A DNA stretch of 64,000 nt from Diphasiastrum complanatum. Taxonomy: Eukaryota > Streptophyta > Lycopodiopsida > Lycopodiales > Lycopodiaceae. The position numbers and the translations under genes are program-made. Below the pieces are notes generated by a model that saw nothing but the letters and a program-made list of their open reading frames with translations, made no database searches and was not told where the DNA came from. Positions 42,288 to 54,704 of the stretch are shown here, one piece after another. Positions within the stretch are counted from its first letter, which is position 1. Each line of letters begins with the position of its first letter. Where the stretch lies: the NCBI GenBank assembly GCA_029204225.1, contig CM055113.1:11430234-11494233 (forward strand), written 5' to 3'.

Positions 42288-45200
42288 CGCGCCCTCCGCC
42301 CTGCTGGTGCGCTGCCCGCCTGCTGGTGCGCTGCCCGCCCTGCTAGCGCTGCTGCCCTCTCTCTCTCTTGCGCGCCCACCCGCCCTGCTGGCGCTGCTGT
42401 CCGCCCTGCTGGCGCTGCAGTGCTGACCTTCGCACCTGCCCTACGCTGCCCTGCGCTGGTCTGCGCTACTGCGCTGCTACGCCTGGCCGTTTGTCTACAC
42501 TGTCCTCCATCTGCTTACCGCCTCCTATGGCACCTAAGAAAAAGGGGGGTGTTCTTACACCCCCCTCCCTGTTGGACACCCCCCCATCACCGGTAGTGAT
42601 GGAGGAGCCGTCTTCGGTGATAGAAACTAGTGACATTCCTGTCAACATGGCTGCCATTGACTACACTCCTTCCAAACCTACCGAAAGTCTTTTTGCTTAT
42701 GATCTTAGTTTTATCCGACAAGAAATTCTTGGACTTAAGAAGCAACTACACCTCTTTGAAGCTGAAAATAGCAAGTTAGCTAAGGATCTTTTTGGTGTCA
42801 CGGAACGTGTGGAGCAGCTTGAGCAAGAAAATATATATCTTAAGCAACGAATTGCAGAAAAAAGTGTCTTGGAGGAGACTTCCAACAAGATCAATAGCTT
42901 GGAGAAACAAGTCGAGGAGACGAAAACGTGGGCAGCACTCTTCAAACCGGATGATATGGGCAGCAAACTCTCATCACTCGCAAAACAGGTTGAAGAAACG
43001 ACATCGATCCTTAAGCAAGGTAATCACTCTCAGATTTCATCTTTTCCGAAGGAAAACGATTTGGAGACAGTTTTGGGTGAACAAGCCAGAAGGGCCAAAA
43101 AAGCCTTTAACATTAGAGTAAGAGGCATTGCCAATGGTGGAAAACCGTTGGAAGAAGCTACGGATTTGCTCATTTCCAAGTTATCTCATGTGGCTGATGG
43201 TTTTGATACTGCTTGGCGTAGTAAATTTGATGACAATGTTTTGTTTATCAAGTTCCGCTCGCTTTCACAACGGAATGCTGCCCTTCGGCTTAGGGCAAAG
43301 CTTAAAGGTACTTTCATTTATATGGATGATGACTTAACAAATACTCAATGGTTGGCAAGAAAAAAGATTATCCTTGAAGCGAAAGAGAAAGGGCAAAGGG
43401 TTGTTTTTATTGACGGGAAACCGAGATTTTTCGACCTTCCACAATAGGAACTAGGGGCCCCCGGATATAGAAGCTACCCGAGATCCCCTACCAATTTGAG
43501 ACTTGGCTTCTGGAATTGTAATGGTTTTTTATCTTCGTCATCAGCCGGAGACTTTGCTGATTTTATTAGAAAATGCGACATTTTGTTGTTGGCTGAAACT
43601 CATGAGTCCTTATATCATCCTCTTCCAAATATACAGGAGTACTCTTGGCATTCTGCTTTTCGTCCATTTGTTAGGGGAAAAACTTGTCGAGGATCTGGAG
43701 GAGTAGCTTGTTTATACAGAGACACCACAGTTCAGATGGTTAAACAAGATCCATACGCTCGCTATATTTGGTTACACATTATTGGCTCACTATTGGGATT
43801 ACCTCAGGACATCTATATAGTTGTATGCTATTTTGCTCCACAGACCTCAGTGTTTGCTGAGTTTGGCGGGGACCCTTTTCAGGCTCTCTCAGATGATATT
43901 GCTATCTTTTCTCAGCAGGGTTCCATTTTACTAGCAGGTGATTTCAACGCCCGCACAAGTTCTAGACAAACCGAATTTCATGCAGCTACGGATCTTCTCA
44001 GGCTTTACCCTTTGGATATGGGGCTAGACCGGGTATCACAGGATGCAGACACTCCAGCTACATCTTTCGGGGAGCAGTTGATCACTCTAGCAGAGATACA
44101 CGATCTTGCCATTTTGAATGGCCTCACACAGTGGCCTTCCTCATCAGCATATACATGCTATCCTCATGGTGGAGGACATAGTGTGGTCGACTACTTTATT
44201 GGATCACCTGCTTTGATTTCTCACATTTCTGATTTCTCCATTACACCCCCTACCATTTCCGATCACTCACTCTTACACATCTCACTTGGTCACATAACCT
44301 CTTCTTTGCAAGTTTCTTGCTCTCTTCCCACTCATAAACGTATTCCTTTCACCCAATCTGGATTCACTAATTACACCACAATCTTATCCCAACTACTCGC
44401 TAACTTCCCGTTCATGGCACCAATTGACCAGCAAGCCACTTTTCTCTCTACATCCCTCTTAGCTGCTGCTTCCTCATCCTTCCCCACCAAAATGACATCA
44501 TCTCACAGAAGTGTTCACAACAGATGGTATGATGCAGAATGCCACTCTCTTCACAATCATGTGACATATGCCAGGTCACACTCCCCTGCCACACTCAAAC
44601 AATGCCAGAAAGAATATCATAGAACCACCAGAACAAAGAAGATCAAGTACCTACAATCACTCTGCCAAAAAATGATCAACTCTTTAGATTCACCCTCCTC
44701 CTCTTTTTTCTGGAAACATTTCACCAGACACTCTTCAACATTGGCCCCCATAGCCATCGAATCCTGGATCGAGTATGCCACGGAGTTATATACCACGGAC
44801 TCTCCTCCTACCTCACTCTCACCAAGACCTGACCACTGCTCACTTTTCACCCCTGACATGGTTGAAAACGCCATTAAACATGCCAAACTAAATAAAGCCA
44901 CTGACTATGACTCCTTAAGTGTAGACTTCCTAAAGCCCGTAGCACATCTCATCTCCCCTTACATTGCTCATGTTTTTAACACAGCTGTTACTTCTGGTTT
45001 TTCATTTTGAGATGCATTATTGAGGAGGCTCGACATCGGAAACAGAGAATTTACTGTTGCTTTGTGGATTTTCGCAAAGCTTTTGACTCTGTTCCACGAC
45101 ATCTTCTTTTCCAGAGACTGTCTTCACTTGGCTTTTCAGAGGATACTATTGCTGCGATCATTACTTTATATGAGCGAGTCTTGGCACGTTTCAGAGATGG

Positions 45201-47016
45201 TAGTGGCTGGTCCTCACAGATACATTCTACCATTGGTGTGAAGCAGGGTTTCCCCTTATCACCCACTCTTTTTGCACTATATATAGATGACCTCGAGCGG
45301 ATTATTCGCGAGGAAGGTGGAGAGGGCTGTCCCCTAGCAGACATTATTATCCCCATTCTCTTGTACGCTGATGATGTGGTTCTCCTCTCATCCTCTGCAG
45401 CTGGTTTACAGAGTCACCTTTCTGCTTTACATCACTTTTGCCAGCGTTGGGGATTGACGGTTAACCTTAAGAAGACTAAGATTATGGTGTTTAACACCAA
45501 CAGACAGCATATGAGAGATGTGATTTTCTACTATGACCGGCTACCGATTGAGATCGTGACCTCCTACACCTATTTGGGAGTTCTTTTCTCTGGTCCGCTA
45601 CTCACTTTTCGACCAGCAGCCACCGCCAGGCTCCGCAAGGGGCATACCGCTCTTGTGCATATGGAGAGATTTTGCTCTACTTATTATGTGCAGGATCCTG
45701 CTACCAGATGCCTACTATTTTCTGCTACTGTCTCCCCAGTTGTGCTATATTCGGCTGAGACTTGGTGCCCTGATTTATCACGCGATACATGGAGAGATCT
45801 TACTCGTATCCAGATTCTCATGCTCAGTAGGATAATCCGGGCTAAGCCCTCAGTACCACATGATATCATACTAGCCGAGTTTGCTTCTCCTCCATTAGTT
45901 GTTGGTGCTATGTTTCAGATCATCACCTTTCTTCACAGGGTATCAGATCTAGATACCTCCAGATACATTGTTGCTGCTCTCACTTCATCTCGTACCATTG
46001 CGGATCAGGGAGCCAAGCACTCTTGGTATCGCAGTGTCTCAGCCCTTCTTCAGACTTGGGGTTTATCCGCACTTGATCTTCCGAATGGAACCCATGCTTA
46101 TATCAGACAACAGATCTACCGGAGCTACATACGCACTATATGGTCACATCCTGATCCAGATAGGGTCAAGCTACATTATTATGGCACACATCTTTTACGG
46201 CTGGACGTTTCGGGCTTGCCTATTCTTCCAGTTTATCTTACACAGACGCTATCTTTTGGTCTGAGATATCGTATAGGACAGCTTCGAGTCTCTTCTCATC
46301 AGCTTGCTATCGAGACAGGTAGATACACAGACACTCCCAGATTGCAGCGGATATGTCAGCTCTGTTCTCTTCAGGAGGTGGAAGATGAGTTTCATTTCAT
46401 CTTTCGCTGCCCAGTATACTATGAGATTAGAGGACGATACCATTGTTTATACCGAGATATTCCCCTCACGTTGAGCTCCTTCCTCGAGTATCCAGACGCT
46501 AGATGTGTGGGTCTTCTTTTGAGAGAGATGTATATTTTACGAGCTTCACTTCTACCTAAGCTCTCAGATATGGATTCCAGTCAGGCTCACATTACTCAGT
46601 TCTTCCAGAAGCGAGACAGAGTGGATATTTTGGTTGCGGATTTTGACGTCCCCGTCCGAAGATCGAAGACACAGAGAGTTTCGGCTCGATCCAGTGCTAC
46701 TAGATCTTCATACGCCTCCCACCAGCCTACATCACGACCCACTACTACCATCACTCATTACTTTCGGCTTGCTCGTAGCTAGTTTCCTCCGCGGAGCAGG
46801 TGGTTAAGCTCTTGCTTTGTACCCTCACCAGCTGGTGGTCAAGCTTGGATACTTTTTCTCTTAGAGACAGAGAGATCGATACTTTAGTTTTAGTTTTACT
46901 GTCTTTTCATTGGTAAATAAGTCCTTATGCGGACAATGCTTCTCACATTTTGTACTCTCTTTTGTCTTATGTGCCCCTGGGCACCAAAAGACGTTAATAA
47001 TAATAATTCTAATTCT

Positions 47017-47107
<91 letters not shown>

Positions 47108-50100
47108 GAAGCTATCATCGAGGAAGCCAGACATAGAGTTTACTGTTGTTTTGTTGACTTCAAGAAAGCCTTTGATTTCGTTCCACATTATCTTCTCATC
47201 CAAATTCTACGTGATCTTGGTTTCTCCACTGATACAGTCTTAACGGTGATGGCACTTTACGAGGGCGTTTTTTGTTGCTTTCGGAGTGAGCCACGCATGC
47301 ATCTCAGAGTATATTGCCATCAGGGTGAAGCAGGGCTACTCCCTCTCCACATTATTTGGATTGTACATTGATGAGCTTGAGAGAGTCATTGAGCAGTGTG
47401 GTGACACAGGCTGCAATCTTTGAGAAATTCTGATTGCCATCCTCCTCTATCTGATGATGTGGCTCCAGTCTCCACGACTAAAGAGGGCCTCCAAAGACAC
47501 TTGGACAATCTTCATGCTCTCTACACCAGATGTTTGAGGGTTAGTACTGCGAAGACCAAGATCATGGTCTTCAATACATCCAGGGCCTTCAAACAAGAGC
47601 TTATCTTTGACAGACAGACACTGGAGGTTGTATCATCCTACACTTACTTAGGGGTTCTTTTCACTGGCCTATATTCGGTATGAGACAAGCAGCTACGGCC
47701 AGCAGACTCGGGAAGGGACACGCCTCCCTTGTCCAACTAGAGAGATTTTGTTTCCGGAAGTTAATTCGGGATGCCCCGAGTAAGTGTCAATTTTTTGATA
47801 CCATTACTACCCCCACCGCATTATCTGCAGTGTACATGTCTCATTGAATTGGGCCAATATTTCACGCATCCTTATGATAAGGGCTAAGCCCTCCATCCCA
47901 CATTAGATCATTTGGGTTGAGTTTGCAGTTCCACCTATACAGCTGGACGCTATCTTCCGACTTATCACTTATATCCAGAAAGTCAGGTCCTTTTCCATGG
48001 ACGAGCAAAGATACACAAGCAACACTCATCTCTTCCACCCACCTTCATAGTCAGGGCTTTCGACTATCATGGTTTTCTCATACCTCCCACTTATTTGACA
48101 TGCTTGGCATTTCTATCATGGACCTTCCATCAAGCACTCATGGATACATTAGATGCTTTCTATACCGAGCATACCTTAGTCAAGCATGACGGGGCCAATT
48201 AGATGACAAACCCGACTACTATCGGACTCAATTCTTGGAGCTGGATACATTTAGGTTCGTTGTTTTACCGAGCTAGTTGGACTCAGGATTATCACATGGT
48301 CCGAGATTCAGATTGGGCAAGCTCTGCGTCTCATCACATCACCTCAAGATTGAGACTGGAGCTTCCAGGGTATCCCACGAGAGAAGAGGACTTGCTAGCT
48401 TTGTTCCCTATCGGAGGTGGAGTCTGAGGATCATTTTTTATTCAGACGCCTAGTCTATTATGAGATCCGAGAAAGATATCACTACCTATTTCAAGATGGA
48501 TCTGTCACACTGAGATCTATTATAGCCTATGAGGATCCACGTTTTGTTGCACTCATGGTAAGGGAAATGCTTATATCACGACGGGATTTATGTCAACCTG
48601 CTCAGCCGAGTCACTCTGACGATCAACTCCAGAGTTCGTCCTTCTCTTGTAGAAGATTAGACTGATCCGAACTCATACGACAATGCCAATGACAATGACA
48701 ATCCACAACATAGAGATCAGAGGCGATGTACTACTTAGATTCATGTGGTTCACCAAGCCACAGGTCATACCATGAGGGGCCACACATATTATAGCCGACT
48801 TCATCGACGACCTCCGATAGCAATAGTCCCCATTACATCTTTCTTCAACAGTAACAGGTCTTGAGGACAGCAAGTTATATTGTCACCATTACCAATTATG
48901 TTTATATTTGCAGTGATATACTCTTGTATCAAATGCACTCAGATTTTCATTTTAAGAGATACATTTAGTTTATCTGTCTTTACTATTTTGGAGACATTCA
49001 TACACTCCCTTATGTGCCACATAGTTGACATGTACTCATTGTCGTATAAGTCACCGTGTTCTTCGTAATAAAAAATGCACTTATGAATCTAATGAAGGCA
49101 GACGTCTAATTAATCTCCTCTACAGCTCGTCCACTGGTGCCTTTTGGCGTGACTTCTCTCCCCGGTCTCCACCTCCCTCCCTCACAAATCTTTGCACTTG
49201 GACTAACTATGCCACCACTCTATACACTATCCCTACTAACACTCACATTATCATTTCCCCACCACCCTCTGATTTCTCTCTTTTTACGTCTGATATGGTC
49301 CTTGAGCCATCAAGAGAATGAGAACACATTGTACACAGGATGTCAATCTGAACTTCTTATCCATGCTCCTGACACACTGAGACCCATACTTGCCGATCTT
49401 CTTAACCACGTTGTCATCACGAGTTTCCCTTCCTCCTAGTGCACCAATATCATCCATCCTATCCACAACAGCGGTGATCCCATTAAACCTAATAACTACC
49501 GCACCATCATGATTGGACATGTCATTGCAAAACTCTATTGAACCAACCTCCAGTCTGCAGTGAGTACAGAGGCAGAGTCTAGGAGACCTCATGCTACGGG
49601 TCAGACGGGTTTCAGAGCTCATTGCTCTACTACTGATCATGTCCTTACACTCTGTTCCATCATTGAGCAAGCCAGGCAGAGACGGGAGACAGTTTATTGT
49701 TGCTTTGTTGATTTCAGGAAAGCCTTTGACTCGCTCCCACGATCCTTGCTTATTCAGAGGTCACGGGACTTGGGCTTCTCCACAGATACAGAGATGAGAG
49801 AGTTTGGGATTGTTTCAAATGAGAGTCTGGCATCTCATATCCAGTGTTGAACACTATTGGGGTGAAACAGGGTTGTTCCTTATCACCTCCTTTATTTGGA
49901 TTATACATTCATTGATGAGCTTGAGGAGGTTATCAATTGGGGATGATGGTCTGGGTTGTAGCTTTGGTGATATCTTGATTGCAATACTTTTATATGATGA
50001 TGATGTAGCTCTATTACCACCAACCAGGGAAGGACTACAAAGACACTTGGACAGTCTACACACATTTTGTGATAGATGGAGATTACAGGTGAACATCTCG

Positions 50101-51078
50101 AAGACCAAAAATATGGTCTTCAATACTTCCAAACCCTTTATGCTGAGACAGGAGTTTAACTTTGAGGATCAGCCTCTAGAGGTAGTTTCATCTTATACCT
50201 ACTTGGGGGTGCTTTCCAATGGTCCTATTTCAGTATGAGACATGCAGCCTTGGCCCGCCTAGGGAAGGGCCATGCGTCCTTGGTCCAGCTAGAGAGATTT
50301 TGCTTCAGGAGATATATTCATGATGCTCCTAGTAAGTGTCGCCTTTTTGACATTATGGTCCCTCCTACAGTACTCTATTCAGCTAAGACTTGGTGTACAT
50401 CTTCTTGGTATTCACAGGTTACTCGTCTCGAGTTCACTCACCATCTCCAACCTTCCAACAGGCACCTATGACATTTATCGGGCTTACATACCTTGTAGGG
50501 ACAGTTGGGTGTTAAACCCGACTTTTATCGGACTCACTTCTTAGAGCTTGATGTATCGGGCTTCCTTTCCAGCCGCAGTACTTAGACTTTGGGTTATCAG
50601 ATTGTTTGAGATTTACACTGGGACAATTCAAAGTATCTTCACATCACCTTAAGATTGAGACTGGACGTTTTCGGGGCACCCCACGAGATGACAGGATATG
50701 CCAGTTATGTTCACTAAGAGAGGTGGAGACTGAGGAGCATTTTATCTTCAAATGTCCTGCTTATTATGAGATACGTGGTCGATATCACTGCTTATTCAAA
50801 GACTCACCTACTACTTTACATTCTCTCATCGCCTATGAGGATCCTCGGTGTGTGGCCCTTATGTTATGCGAGATGTCCCTGATTCGAAGTCTTTGCTCAA
50901 CCAAATATTCATGATACATATATTTACTTACTATGAGAGTAAAGTAGAGTAGAGTAGAGATCTATCTACTAGTCTTCCTTATCTGGTAGTTGTTTGTTTT
51001 ACTGGAGACATGTATATGCTCCTTTTAGTGTTTATCATACTTGAGATGTACTTATTGGTCTTATATGCCTTTTGGCAT

Positions 51079-51161
<83 letters not shown>

Positions 51162-51707
51162 ATGCTTCGGTCACACTGTGGTCCCTTATAGCATATGATG
51201 ATCCACGATGTGTTGCACGTATGATCAAAGAGATGTTCTTACGACGACAGGACCTATGCTAGCCACCTACTCATCCTAATACACAGCTCCAAATCACATC
51301 GTTTTTCTCCTGCAGGAGGACCTTGGATCGAATGACAACGGCGACGACAATGACTTTTACCGACATAGAGACCAAAGATGACGAACTACACATACTCATA
51401 TTGCCCGCAAAGTCACTACTCAGAGATGACCTCCTCGGCGACATCAGCAGCATTTATTGAGACCACCTCTAGGCATTATCCCCATCACATCTTTCTTTGA
51501 CAACAACAGTATTTGAGGACAGCGAGATATACCATTATCATATTGGCAGCAAGACTCTCTTGCATTAGACATACTCTATCTTTTAGTGTAGTACACATGC
51601 TTTTCTTCTCTGTTATGGAGATGTTTCATACGCTCCCGCTGTACCACAGACTTGATATCTACTTTTTTCGTCTTATATGTCTATTGGCATGGAAAAGACA
51701 TGAATAA

Positions 51708-51741
<34 letters not shown>

Positions 51742-54637
51742 CTCTTCTAGAAGGGGCGTTAATGCATGCAGCAAGCCTCTTCCTAGATCCCATGCTACAG
51801 ATCCAGCATAAATCTATGTTGAGGGAATTGATGATTGATTGAGGAAAAATTCTCCTAACACTAGCTTGCATGGCTGAGAATTGCTCGGTTGATCCGAGGC
51901 TTCATGTAATGCTATTTCTTGTGATCAAAGTCCCACTTTGGGGAGGGCGCCCATTCCGCCCTCAATGTTGTGTTTTTTTTTTTGGTTGCATGTTGCTAAA
52001 ACTTTATGCATGCCACTAAATCTTAATGCATGTGCAATTTCCTTTCTGATAGCATATCAATTTCCATTTGCATGTTGTTGTAATCTGGCCATAGCTGCGC
52101 TGGTACGATGCTGAACTCCAAGATCTCACCTCTAAATACCTCAAGCTCATCATTGGGCGAGTCTTGGCCTGTTGGATCGGGATACACCTTACTAATGTAT
52201 TGCAAAGTTGAAAGTTCAAACCTGGTGGGGGCTGGTCTCAAAAAGTCAAGGATAGAATGGGCCCTGAACATACTGAGGACCCTTGGCCTCTTAGTGACAA
52301 ATCCCACCAAGAACGGTGTTGTGTCAACGACCTCCTTGACCCATGGTATCCGTGCTATGTCCTCAAAAAGGAGGTCGAGATAGTGTGCAGCACATACCGT
52401 CCAAAAAATGTGGGGATAGGCCTTATTAACAAGCCTCCCCATCAAATGACAACTTGCAACATTGTCCGTCACAACCTGCACAATTTACAAATTATAGCAC
52501 AACTTACAACTACTAACTTGAAACTTGAGTCTTGAATCAAGCAAGCTGCAACAATATCGAACAAATTACAAATTTGAAAGTTGCAATAGATACTTGTGAT
52601 TCGTGATTCAAAAGTTTTAAGTTGCAGCCTGTAGGTTATAGTCTGTAAGTCATAACAAGATTTTACAACTTTCAAGAACCAAGAATCAAGTTTGAATTGT
52701 AATTGTATATTTGCACAACATTATCTGGTCCCACCTCCACAATGGCCTCCTGGATATGGCGAAACATATACTCGCCGATGACCGATGTGCCTGCCTCGAA
52801 GGTGTCGATGGCTCTCAAAAACATCGTGCCCATATAGGAAGACACCAATATATTCAAAATGTGTCCCTTCCTTACATCAGTCTAGCCATCACCCATACGT
52901 GGTTTCCAAGCAGCCAATGGCCATTTAAGTTCAACATTGACAATCAATGATTGTGGCAAATTGCAATTAAAATCGTCAAACCTCAAAAATTAAGTGACAA
53001 AGCTGAGAGCTTGAAAGGGCTTACTTTTCCCAAGACTTCTTGATCGGCTGTAGCTCCCAATCAATGGAGGCTCACTCATCAAGAAGTCCTCTCCTCTGCA
53101 AATGATCCATGCTGGGACCTTCCCACTCCAAAACGATCCTAGAAACGGCTCTCGTCATCTCCCTCCATGCAGGGGTTGCAGCAAGGTGAAATGGGAGGTC
53201 GCACGTGTAAAAGCACCTCCTAACAACAATCTCAGTCAATTCCTCGTTTGATTGCGTCCAAGAGGCCATATAATAGTCCTCAGCCAAGGGCTCTACCCCT
53301 CGATGGTGCACGATCTATAGATGGTGCTCTGGAGGAACCAATGCCACAAGTATTGCTAGGTCATGGCCTTGTGTCACCCTGAGTCCCAACATCTCCAAGA
53401 GACCGAGTCTGAGAGGTACTAGGCTCATGAGCTACAGATGTACGCCGCGATGTGGAAGGCTCTAGCCACTCTGCTAAATGAAAAGCTACAACTCAGAAAA
53501 ATTATAGCACATGTTGCAAGCAGTAGTTTCCAATTTACATAGAAGACTCACAAATTTGGTAATTGGATTGTTGAATGTCGAATGTTGAATGTTCAATGAA
53601 ATTATGAATCATGATTAACATTCATAAGGGACAATTGAAAGAGATTAAAATTTAGAATGATGAATCAAATAGTTTAAACTCAATTTTCAAACCTTGAACT
53701 TTTGAGTCATGACTTCAAATAAGTTACAACTTACAACAAATTTTAAATTCCACAATACATATTCCAAATTCAAAATTTCAAAATAATAAATTCAAATAGA
53801 TTATAGGACTTGAGAGTCAGGAGAGCCGCCTCTGGGCATCGAAGGACGGGCCTCCTCTAAGTCCTCAGGAGGTTGGGCAGGTGCATGTAGGAGCTCTCAT
53901 AATGACTCTGGTGCCTGTGTGCAACCCATAATGTCATGTCACCGTAAGCATAGCAGGTGTGCCTTTATCCGAGTTGAGCCACCTGTGTATCTAACACCGC
54001 AATACCTATCATGGTCCATCAAACAAATTGGACAAAATAGGTCAAGACTCGAGATTCAAGATTAGACTTTGGAGAGTCGAGACTCAAGAGTCAAGATTCG
54101 AGATTCAAGCCTCAAAGAGGACCTTCTCTCATGAGTCACTGACAACTGTACTATCATCTATGTAGTCTGTACTATGTGTTATCATCTATGTAGTCTGTTG
54201 ACACTTGACAGTTGAATGTTCAGTGTTCAAACTTCGAACTTTAATGTTCACAACTACAACTTACATGTGATACTAGATAGAAACTTGAAGTTGAAAGCTG
54301 AAACTAACTATTACTATTTATGGTTTAAACTTTACCTACAGGTCCACCACTTTGTGCCCGATGTGCCATAGTTTGCTTCGATTGTCACAGGATCCCACGA
54401 GAGATCCCTAACCTTGCATCGTACTACGTAGGCTAGTCCTAATTCCTATCTAATACTACTACCTAAACCCTAAATTCTAATAACAAATTCCTATCGCTAA
54501 TTACCAAATTCCTAATACCTATTTAATACAATCTTATCTTTCAAAAGTGACTCCCCAATCGGCGATTCGAACACCAAACCGCGATTCAAATCGGGGAACT
54601 GTTTGAATCGGGACAGCATTCGCAACATTTTCACGCA

Positions 54638-54704
<67 letters not shown>

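Larger units (their letters stand above)
42286..47020 (+). mobile_element. LINE copy A, near full-length L1-like element
   Basis: The longest copy. Order: a GC-rich 5' region with 83-bp tandem monomers (each a CT tract plus TGCGCGCCC), ORF1 (42527-43447), ORF2 (endonuclease 43496-45009, reverse transcriptase 45007-46782), a 3' UTR, and the terminal hairpin at 46971-46984. The tail is AATAATAATAATTCT..., passing into CT repeats. ORF2 has lost about 80-100 codons at 45003-45008, just before the conserved EEARHRKQRIYCCFVDFRKAF block, and the frame shifts there, so this copy cannot move on its own. No poly(A) tail is present. It sits antisense to the host gene. Confidence 0.88.
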
